From Trebonia sp. (lineage in GTDB: Bacteria; Actinomycetota; Actinomycetes; Streptosporangiales; Streptosporangiaceae): 6,943 nt of DNA. Both the position numbers and the translations under genes were made by a program. The stretch lies in the NCBI GenBank assembly GCA_030043595.1, contig JASHXJ010000107.1:1-6943 (forward strand). The letters are read 5' to 3'. Below the pieces are notes generated by a model that saw only the letters and a list, made by a program, of their open reading frames with translations, was not told the DNA's origin and searched no databases. Below are positions 1 through 4,805 of the stretch, piece by piece. Numbering within the stretch: the stretch's first letter is position 1; every line of letters starts with the position of its first letter.

Positions 1-573
1 GGCGGCGGTCAGCGCGGCGCGCTCGTCTTCGGCGGCCCGCGGCACGTCGGCGGGCGAGCCGTAGGCGTGGCCCGGGTGGGTGAACGCGCCAGCCACGTCG
101 AGGCCGAGCTGCAGGCAGGCAGCCGCGAGCGAGGCGACCTGACCGGGAAGCACCCCGGACCGGTGCTGGCCCGAGTCGACCTCGATCAGCACCTGCACGC
201 CGGGGACGGCCTGCGCGAGGACCGTCGCCGCCGCCGCGCTGTCCACCCCGACCCGCAGGCGGGTCCGCTCGCGCAGCCGGGCCAGCCGAGCGCGCCGCGC
301 GTCCGGCCCGGCCCACAGCGGGTAGGCGATGAAGACGCTCGGGCAGCCGTCGGAGGCGAACAGCTCCGCCTCCGCCAGCGTCGCGACCGTCAGGCCGGCG
401 GCCCCGTGGGAGAGCTGCCGCCGCGCGACCGCCAGGCACTTGTGCGTCTTCGCGTGCGGTCGCAGGGCAACGCCCGCCGCGTCTGCCGCCGCGGCCATCC
501 GGGCGAGGTTTCGCTCCAGGCGCCCGGCGTCGACCACTGCCGCCGGTGTCTCAAGTTCGTCAGGGAGTTGCAC
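1..573 (-). CDS. D-threonine aldolase-like PLP enzyme (N-terminal part, truncated by window edge)
   Basis: The minus strand is open from a GTG at 573 to the left edge, giving 191 codons with no stop. The product resembles the alanine-racemase-fold D-threonine aldolase/D-serine dehydratase family, which uses PLP to cleave or dehydrate D-hydroxy amino acids in the cytoplasm. Visible motifs, counted from the GTG: LETPAAVVDAGRLERN at 7-22, the PLP-lysine motif RPHAKTHK at 38-45 (K42 the likely Schiff-base lysine), EVDSGQHRSG at 131-140, and THPGHAY at 165-171. The family is usually about 350-400 residues, so roughly half is visible and the C-terminal metal-binding domain is missing. The frame is also open upstream to an ATG at 648, but the added residues are not family-like, so GTG 573 is preferred; its ribosome binding site (GGA) is weak. 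It is divergent from the CHAP gene. The exact substrate cannot be told from this half. Confidence 0.85.
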   Translation of the reverse strand, partial: MQLPDELETPAAVVDAGRLERNLARMAAAADAAGVALRPHAKTHKCLAVARRQLSHGAAGLTVATLAEAELFASDGCPSVFIAYPLWAGPDARRARLARLRERTRLRVGVDSAAAATVLAQAVPGVQVLIEVDSGQHRSGVLPGQVASLAAACLQLGLDVAGAFTHPGHAYGSPADVPRAAEDERAALTAA

Positions 574-719
574 CGTTCCATTCTGGTCCGGTCGCGATGG
601 CAGCCGGGCAACCGGGGCAATCCGGAATTGAGACGCGCAGCATGTCATCCTGCCTGATTGCTTAGCAGTCTCATATAAAAAGGTCGGCTGGTATCGGCGA
701 TCCAGATCAGGGGGACGGG
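574..719. promoter_or_regulatory. Divergent intergenic region between the aldolase-like and CHAP genes
   Basis: This 146-bp spacer must carry promoters for both divergent genes. It holds an unusually AT-rich patch for this genome (around 668-681, with TATAAAAA) and a clear Shine-Dalgarno for the rightward gene, AGGGGG at 709-714, five bases before the ATG at 720. I could not pair convincing -35 and -10 hexamers on either strand and see no Crp-like palindrome here. If the aldolase-like gene began at the ATG at 648, the spacer would shrink to about 71 bp. Confidence 0.45.
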
Positions 720-1685
720 ATGAGGTACTTCGCGCGCAGGGTGCAGGCCGCTGGCGTGGCAGCCTTGCTAGCTGGCGCAATGACCGGTTTCAGCCTCGCG
801 TCAACTCCCGCGGCTCAGGCGTCCGCGGCAGGCCGCGCGCTGCCCGCCGCGACCGCGTCGCCGCACGGCCTCGCGCAGCTCGCAGGGCCGGCCGCCAACT
901 TCCAGAACGCGGGGGACTGGGGGATGTGCCTGGACGCGAACAGCCAGCACTACCCCAGCAGCGGCGACAACATCCAGCTGTGGACGTGTAACACGCACCC
1001 AGAACAGGAATGGACGCTCGACAACCAGGGGCAGCTGCAGAGCACGGGCACCGGCATGTGCCTGGACGCGAACAGCAACCACTACCCCAGCAACGGCGAT
1101 CCGGTCCAGCTGTGGAGCTGCAACACGCACCCCGAACAGCTCTGGCGGCTGGACTGGGCCTCGTCGTCCTTCTGCGCTACCTACCACGTCCCGTACATGG
1201 GCACGACGTTCGACGGCGTGGCCGCCTGCGGTGTGCAGTACGACGGATCGAAGAGCAACAACCAGGGAGAGATCAGGTACAACGGGATCGTGCTCGACTA
1301 CGACGGCTTCCAGTGCGTTGAGCTCGCCGCCCGGTATTTCTACTACGTGACCGGGCTTGCCCCCGCGGACGCGAACGGCGGGTCTTACGCGTGGGCGCTC
1401 TACAAGGCGCACCCGCAGTTCGGGATATCTCCCGGCGGCGCCACCGGGGGTGTCAGCACCTACGAGAGCACTCTCGTGCCCGGTGACATCATCAGCATGT
1501 GGAGCTCCAGCGATCTGACTGGTCACGTCGCCATCGTCACGTCGGTTTCGCTGAACACCGGCAAGATCTACGTCATAGACGAGAACGCGAGCGCCCACGG
1601 CACGGATGCCATCACCGTGTCAGCCAGCGGGAAGATGAGCTTCGACGGCCTGAACGAGTTCCAGTGGGTCTACAACCTGCCGTAA
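720..1685 (+). CDS. Secreted CHAP-domain peptidoglycan hydrolase with two ricin-type lectin repeats
   Basis: A 321-residue predicted exported wall hydrolase. Residues 1-36 form a Sec-type signal peptide: basic start (RYFARR), hydrophobic stretch about 10-28, and AQA/ASA cleavage sites near 34-36. Residues 68-142 hold two ricin-B (QxW) subdomains, each running GMCLDANS..HYPS..GD...QLW.CNTHPEQ.W, which would bind carbohydrate. Residues about 150-321 form a CHAP domain: catalytic Cys199 in GFQCVEL, His269 in GHVAIV, and Glu288/Asn289 in IDENAS as the likely third residue. CHAP domains cleave peptide or amide bonds of peptidoglycan, so the likely role is wall turnover or attack on other cells' walls. 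The start is supported by AGGGGG five bases upstream. The gene converges on the LysR gene with 3 bp between stops. The oddity is a lectin module with two repeats where a beta-trefoil has three. The family call is firm; the substrate is inferred. Confidence 0.9.
   Translation: MRYFARRVQAAGVAALLAGAMTGFSLASTPAAQASAAGRALPAATASPHGLAQLAGPAANFQNAGDWGMCLDANSQHYPSSGDNIQLWTCNTHPEQEWTLDNQGQLQSTGTGMCLDANSNHYPSNGDPVQLWSCNTHPEQLWRLDWASSSFCATYHVPYMGTTFDGVAACGVQYDGSKSNNQGEIRYNGIVLDYDGFQCVELAARYFYYVTGLAPADANGGSYAWALYKAHPQFGISPGGATGGVSTYESTLVPGDIISMWSSSDLTGHVAIVTSVSLNTGKIYVIDENASAHGTDAITVSASGKMSFDGLNEFQWVYNLP
921..1145 (+). repeat. Tandem intragenic duplication encoding two ricin-type QxW subdomains
   Basis: Two 93-bp units (921-1013 and 1053-1145), offset by 132 bp (44 codons), match at 77 of 93 bases and 25 of 31 residues by hand alignment. 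Both encode a subdomain beginning GMCLDANS and ending EQ.W. The near-identity at DNA level suggests a fairly recent duplication or gene conversion rather than the ancient triplication that produced ricin-type trefoils. Confidence 0.85.
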
Positions 1686-1688
1686 CGC

Positions 1689-2570
1689 TCAGCCGGACGT
1701 GGCCAGTTCGGCAACAAACGCACGCGCGGCGGCCGACGGCCGCCTGCTCGCGGCCGTGGCGACCATGATCCGCCAGTTCAGCGGTGTCGGCATGACCTGG
1801 ACCGGGACGACGTCATCCAGGCCGGCGGCCGCCGAGCTGGGCACGAACGCGACGCCGAGGCCGTTACGGACCAGCGCGGCGGCGGTCCGGTACTCGGACA
1901 CCTCGAACGAGACCTGCCGGTCCAGGCCCGCGGCCGCGAAGGCGCGGTCGACGACGGTCCTGGTGCCCCAGCCCGTCGGGAAGTCGATGAAAGGCTCGTG
2001 CGCCAGCGCCTCGAGCGTCGCCCGCCCGGCGCTGGCCAGCGGGTGTTCCCTGGCGCAGATCACCACCAGCGGCTCGTGCGCCAGCGGCCGGACCGCGAGG
2101 CCGGCCGGCGTCACGCCAGGGAGCGAGAGAAAGGCCAGGTCAAGCTCGCCGCTGAGCACCTGGCGCGCCAGTTCCGCCGAACCGCCGGGCGCCACGCGCA
2201 GCCGCACGAGGACCCCCGGGTGCTGCTGGTGGAACCGGCCGAGCAAGGCGGGCACGTCGACCGGCCCGGTGGCGATCATCGTGCCGATCGACAGCGTCCC
2301 GCGCAGCCCTGCCGTCGCCTCGGCGACCGCCTCCGCCGCCGCCTGCGCGGCGGCGAGCGTGGCCCGCGCCTCCGGCAGCAGCGCCCGCCCCGCCTCGGTC
2401 AGGGTGACGCGGTGCCGGTCCCGGTCGAACAGCGCCGCGCCGAGCTCCCGCTCCAGTCCCTGGATGGCACTCGACACGCCGGACTGCACCACATGCAGCC
2501 GCCGCGACGCGCGAGTGAACGACAGCTCTTCCGCTACCGCTATGAAGTACTCCAGGTGACGCAGCTCCAC
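1689..2570 (-). CDS. LysR-family transcriptional regulator
   Basis: A 293-residue LysR-type DNA-binding regulator of normal family length. From the chosen GTG start, residues 1-60 form the winged helix-turn-helix (ELRHLEYFIAVAEELSFTRA, then VVQSGVSSAIQGLE and LGAALFDR, followed by VTLTEAGRALL). Residues 65-90 are the Ala-rich linker helix, and about 92-288 the periplasmic-binding-protein-like effector domain, starting RGTLSIGTM. GTG 2570 is chosen because LysR proteins normally start a residue or so before ELRHLEYF. In-frame GTGs at 2585, 2609 and 2630 would add up to 20 non-family residues. The ribosome binding site for 2570 is weak (AGG, a few bases upstream). The gene lies 160 bp downstream of the phosphorylase gene on the same strand and converges on the CHAP gene, so there is no classical divergent target beside it. 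Its ligand and targets cannot be told; autoregulation is a guess. Confidence 0.9.
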   Translation of the reverse strand: MELRHLEYFIAVAEELSFTRASRRLHVVQSGVSSAIQGLERELGAALFDRDRHRVTLTEAGRALLPEARATLAAAQAAAEAVAEATAGLRGTLSIGTMIATGPVDVPALLGRFHQQHPGVLVRLRVAPGGSAELARQVLSGELDLAFLSLPGVTPAGLAVRPLAHEPLVVICAREHPLASAGRATLEALAHEPFIDFPTGWGTRTVVDRAFAAAGLDRQVSFEVSEYRTAAALVRNGLGVAFVPSSAAAGLDDVVPVQVMPTPLNWRIMVATAASRRPSAAARAFVAELATSG

Positions 2571-2730
2571 ACGCCTATCATCCACGCCGGGAAGCCGGAT
2601 CGCGGTCACGGACGAGGCGAGAGACGCCACGGACCGTTCGGGATAGCGCTCTTAGTCTCTGGCGGTGCGGGACGGCCGAGAGTCCGTCAGCTACCCGTAC
2701 GCGCGCCCTGAAACCCCGCTGGCACTGCCG
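2571..2730 (-). promoter_or_regulatory. Spacer between purine nucleoside phosphorylase and LysR genes
   Basis: These 160 bp separate two co-directional genes and probably hold the LysR promoter, although readthrough from the phosphorylase gene is possible. Visible elements are AGCGCT at 2645-2650, a short inverted repeat GACGG/CCGTC at 2671-2688, and a 15-mer at 2625-2639 that recurs in the hairpin at 4751-4795. LysR proteins bind loose T-N11-A dyads. No site stands out strongly enough to call an operator, and no clear -35/-10 pair was found. Confidence 0.3.
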
Positions 2731-2742
2731 CTACAGGCGGGG
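2711..2742 (-). terminator. Possible weak terminator at the end of the phosphorylase gene
   Basis: On the minus strand CCCCGC (2742-2737) and GCGGGG (2719-2714) can pair across a 17-nt loop and are followed by a short TTT. The 5' arm lies inside the last codons of the phosphorylase gene. The stem is only 6 bp with a long loop and a minimal T-run, so this is tentative and readthrough into the LysR gene is possible. Confidence 0.25.
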
Positions 2743-3558
2743 GAGGATGGCGGACAGCAGCGCGCCGATGCGGGCCGCGGAGGAGCGGGCGGCGGCCAGC
2801 ACCTCGCCGTGGTCGAGCGGCTGTGTGGCCAGGCCCGCGGCCGGGTTCGTGACCAGCGAGATCGCGAGCACTTCAGCGCCGAGGTGGCGCGCCGCGATGG
2901 CCTCGAGCGCGGTGGACATGCCCACCAGGTCGGCGCCGAGGCCGCGCAGCATGCGGATCTCGGCAGGCGTCTCGTAGTGCGGCCCGGGCAGCGCGGCGTA
3001 GACGCCCTCGGCCAGCGTGGGGTCCTCTTCCCTGGCCAGTGCGCGCAGCCGTGCGGAGTAGGCCTGCGTCAGGTCGGTGAACCGGGACGGGTAACCGTCC
3101 GGCGGCGGCGGTCCGGTCAGCGGGGAGCGGCCGGTGAGGTTCAGGTGGTCGCTGACCAGGACCGGCTGGCCGACCCGGTAGTCGGGGCGGATGCCGCCGG
3201 CCGCGTTGGTCAGCACGATCGCCCGGCAGCCAGCGGCCACGGCGGTGCGGACGCCGTGCACGACCGCGGCGGGGCTGTTGCCCTCGTACAGGTGCACACG
3301 GCCGAGGAACAGCAGCACGCGCAGGCCCCCCTTGGCCAGGTACCGGACGGCACCGGTGTGCCCGCCGGTCGTGGGCCGCGGGAACCCGCCGAGGTCGGCG
3401 AGGGGGATCTCCTGCTCGTGCGCCCCGATCGCTTCCGCCGCGGCCTGCCAGCCGGATCCGAGCACGACCGCGGCGTCGAAGCCCGGCACGCCGGTCAGTT
3501 CCCTCAGGTTGGCGGCGCTGGCCTCGGCGCGCGCGAACGGTTCTACGGCATCACTCAT
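2731..3558 (-). CDS. Purine nucleoside phosphorylase (trimeric, PNP/MTAP family)
   Basis: A 275-residue cytosolic enzyme of purine salvage. The family converts (deoxy)inosine or guanosine plus phosphate to free base and (deoxy)ribose-1-phosphate. Family motifs, counted from the ATG at 3558: phosphate loop VLGSGW 32-37, GRVHLYEG 86-93, LTNAAGG 116-122, GPHYETPAEIRMLR 192-205 (E200 the likely base-contacting Glu), VGMST 212-216, TNPAAG 237-242 (N238 the likely purine-contacting Asn), and LDHGEV with H250. These mark the trimeric 6-oxopurine-specific class, not the hexameric DeoD class. The start is uncertain. ATG 3570 would add four residues and TTG 3588 ten; ATG 3558 has GGGA about 12 bases upstream, and none has an ideal ribosome binding site. 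The gene is divergent from the transglycosylase-like gene, and a Crp-type palindrome lies about 55 bp upstream of this start. Confidence 0.92.
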   Translation of the reverse strand: MSDAVEPFARAEASAANLRELTGVPGFDAAVVLGSGWQAAAEAIGAHEQEIPLADLGGFPRPTTGGHTGAVRYLAKGGLRVLLFLGRVHLYEGNSPAAVVHGVRTAVAAGCRAIVLTNAAGGIRPDYRVGQPVLVSDHLNLTGRSPLTGPPPPDGYPSRFTDLTQAYSARLRALAREEDPTLAEGVYAALPGPHYETPAEIRMLRGLGADLVGMSTALEAIAARHLGAEVLAISLVTNPAAGLATQPLDHGEVLAAARSSAARIGALLSAILPRL

Positions 3559-3587
3559 GGCGCTGATCATCCCGCAGTTAGCCTGCA

Positions 3588-3602
3588 ACTGTCACGGACA
3601 GT
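3588..3602. promoter_or_regulatory. Perfect 6-3-6 inverted repeat ACTGTC-acg-GACAGT
   Basis: A perfect dyad beside the Crp-type site. Its centre (3595) is about 25 bp from the Crp site centre (3620.5). It could be an operator for a second regulator or a degenerate partner site, since TGTCAC is shared with the Crp site. It lies between the phosphorylase start and a possible leftward -10 box (TATAAC, 3608-3603), so a bound protein could affect phosphorylase transcription. No regulator is identified. Confidence 0.4.
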
Positions 3603-3610
3603 GTTATAAG

Positions 3611-3630
3611 TCTGTGATTAGTGTCACAGA
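3611..3630. promoter_or_regulatory. Crp-type binding site (TGTGA-N6-TCACA, perfect)
   Basis: TGTGA (3613-3617), six bases (TTAGTG), TCACA (3624-3628). The dyad extends one more pair on each side (TC..GA), making a perfect 7-6-7 palindrome. It matches the Crp consensus of E. coli and Mycobacterium and also the Streptomyces form GTG-N6-GNCAC. Crp control of Rpf-type wall hydrolase genes is known in Mycobacterium tuberculosis (Rv3676 and rpfA), and the downstream rightward gene here is of related type. With the centre at 3620.5, a class II promoter would start near 3662, where GATTTT (3650-3655) is a poor -10 candidate. For the leftward phosphorylase gene the site would overlap a TATAAC-based promoter and would be expected to repress it. 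Confidence 0.65.
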
Positions 3631-3690
3631 ATGCCAGGTAAACCCCTCGGATTTTTTCTTTGCGAAGTTGCGGGCAGGTGAACTCCCTTT

Positions 3691-3740
3691 CTGGCATCGT
3701 TGATCGGCAGCGGTAGATAACGGGCGGCACGGACCGAAGG
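3691..3740 (+). promoter_or_regulatory. Candidate promoter and ribosome binding site for the transglycosylase-like gene
   Basis: CTGGCA (3691-3696) and TAGATA (3714-3719) are separated by 17 bp and resemble an actinobacterial housekeeping promoter, with expected start near 3726. GAAGG at 3736-3740 lies seven bases before the TTG at 3748, which supports that unusual start. This promoter would put the Crp-type site at about -105. An alternative start near 3662 suits class II activation better. The sequence alone does not decide between them. Confidence 0.4.
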
Positions 3741-3747
3741 GACTGCG

Positions 3748-4530
3748 TTGTCACGACACCGGACAGCCATGCTAGAGGCGACCAGGCCAGCGTCGGCCGG
3801 CGCGACGAACCAGGCGCGGACTCCGGCGAACGGAATGCGGACTCCCGCAGGCGGGCCCCGGACTTCCCGCCGCAGGCGCGGTGTGTTCCGGCGTACCGGA
3901 ATCGTGCTGCCCGCACTGGTCCTGGCTGTGGTGCTTGTCGCCGTGGTCGCCATTGCCGCCAAGGTGACGAGCCGCCAAGGCAGCGGCGCGAACAGCCTGG
4001 CGGAGGCCATCGACTCTCTCCCGCACAGCGGTTCGGTCACGCTGCTCGAGCAGGAACGCCAGACGCTCATCGTCATGAACGCCGCCGCGAAGACCCTCTC
4101 GGTCGACTCCAAGCCTGTGATGGTGAACCCCGCGCAGGTCGTAGCCGCGCAGTCCGGCAGCTCAGACTCGTCCTCCTCGTCGACCTCCGATGGCGGGGTC
4201 ACCGGCATCGCCGCTCCGCCGCCCGACCCGGGAACCGCGCAGGCGATCGGGTACGCGATGCTCCCGTCGTTCGGCTTCAGCCAGAAGACCCAGTGGGGCT
4301 GCCTGCTCGACCTGTGGAACCGGGAGAGCGGCTGGGTGTACGACGCGGAAAACGCCAGCGGCGCGTACGGCATCCCGCAGGCCCTGCCCGGCAGCAAGAT
4401 GGCCAGCGCGGGCGCTGACTGGCAGACCGACCCGACAACGCAGATCAAGTGGGGACTCGGGTACATCACGCAGGTATACGGAACTCCGTGCGCTGCCTGG
4501 AATTTCGAGCTGGAATACGGATATTATTAA
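3748..4530 (+). CDS. Membrane-anchored lytic-transglycosylase-like protein
   Basis: A 260-residue protein with a basic cytoplasmic tail (about 1-50, including TSRRRRGVFRR), one transmembrane segment (about 51-71), an extracellular stretch, a Ser-rich linker (SSDSSSSSTSD, 138-148), a Pro-rich piece, and a C-terminal domain of about 80 residues. That domain has W183-G-C185, LWNRESGW (E193 the likely catalytic Glu), SGAYGIPQALPGSKMASAGA at 204-223, KWGLGYI and C248. This is the actinobacterial SLT/Rpf-like fold that cleaves or binds glycan strands; C185-C248 may form a disulfide. Members often end AW.HS...GWY, while this one ends AWNFELEYGYY. The TTG start is preferred because GAAGG lies seven bases upstream. 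ATG 3769 (with GGA five bases upstream) is the alternative and removes only seven residues. A Crp-type palindrome upstream suggests cAMP-Crp control. The fold is clear; enzymatic activity is inferred. Confidence 0.85.
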   Translation: MSRHRTAMLEATRPASAGATNQARTPANGMRTPAGGPRTSRRRRGVFRRTGIVLPALVLAVVLVAVVAIAAKVTSRQGSGANSLAEAIDSLPHSGSVTLLEQERQTLIVMNAAAKTLSVDSKPVMVNPAQVVAAQSGSSDSSSSSTSDGGVTGIAAPPPDPGTAQAIGYAMLPSFGFSQKTQWGCLLDLWNRESGWVYDAENASGAYGIPQALPGSKMASAGADWQTDPTTQIKWGLGYITQVYGTPCAAWNFELEYGYY

Positions 4531-4634
4531 ATCCTTCTTACGGCAGTTCCATTGCTGCAATGTGCGCGGCTATTCCGTGTTATGCCGCTTGCCCCCGATG
4601 CGCTCCTTGTGATGGTTTAGCTACGCATGGCCGG
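4531..4634. other. Spacer after the transglycosylase-like gene
   Basis: About 100 bp, more AT-rich than the surrounding genes, with no ORF. A short GCAG/CTGC pairing around 4544-4558 is too weak to call a terminator. No promoter is evident. It lies between a rightward gene end and the tail of a leftward transporter relic. Confidence 0.4.
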
Positions 4635-4753
4635 CTACTCGAAGCGGACGTTGGCCGGCGTGGTCATGCGGCGCAGCAGCGGGAGCGTCACCGTGATCAC
4701 GCCGAACGCGACGACAGGCCGATGCCCATCAGGCAGTAGTAGTCCGCCCAATT
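4635..4753 (-). pseudogene. Frameshifted C-terminal relic of a membrane transporter (MFS-like)
   Basis: On the minus strand one frame reads NWADYYCLMGIGL from 4753 to 4715 and then runs into a stop. Restoring one base near 4715-4716 (CTGTC to CTGGTC) continues into VVAFGVITVTLPLLRRM then TTPANVRFE and TAG at 4637-4635. The joined stretch of about 40 residues, a hydrophobic helix followed by LLRRM and a short charged tail, looks like the end of a polytopic transporter, probably major-facilitator type. Nothing homologous is visible upstream, where the sequence enters the 18-bp hairpin and then the phosphoesterase gene. I read it as a remnant left by deletion of a transporter gene that also acquired a 1-nt frameshift. 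The family assignment is weak. Confidence 0.55.
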
Positions 4754-4795
4754 CAGAACGGTCCGTGGCGGCTGTCACCACGGACCGTTCTGAAT
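4751..4795 (-). terminator. Perfect 18-bp hairpin downstream of the phosphoesterase gene
   Basis: Arms 4751-4768 and 4778-4795 are perfectly complementary over 18 bp (ATTCAGAACGGTCCGTGG and its reverse complement) with a 9-nt loop. The hairpin begins 10 bp beyond the phosphoesterase stop. Neither strand has a T-tract on its downstream side; on the minus strand TTTT lies before the stem. It therefore fits the U-less hairpin terminators proposed for actinobacteria, or a transcript-stabilising 3' stem. Its inner end abuts the transporter relic, so it may also mark a deletion or insertion junction. Confidence 0.65.
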
Positions 4796-4805
4796 AAAAG
4801 GGGTC

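Noticed and set aside
67..657. A 196-codon rightward frame at the left end
   Set aside because: The opposite strand carries the conserved D-threonine aldolase motifs with no stop. This frame has the Arg/Gly-rich composition of an antisense shadow.
801..1598. A 265-codon leftward open frame opposite the CHAP gene
   Set aside because: It is antisense to a gene with signal peptide, lectin repeats and CHAP catalytic motifs. The product is Arg/Val-rich, and its apparent repeats only mirror those of the sense strand.
2681..2703. TCCGTCAGCTA on the plus strand, resembling the 3' conserved block of ydaO (c-di-AMP) riboswitches
   Set aside because: The remaining conserved blocks are absent at the right spacing, and no rightward gene follows; the next downstream DNA is the antisense of the phosphorylase gene. 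Probably a chance match.
3624..4469. A 281-codon leftward frame opposite the transglycosylase-like gene
   Set aside because: The sense strand has a conserved domain, a transmembrane helix and a good ribosome binding site. The antisense product shows no family resemblance.
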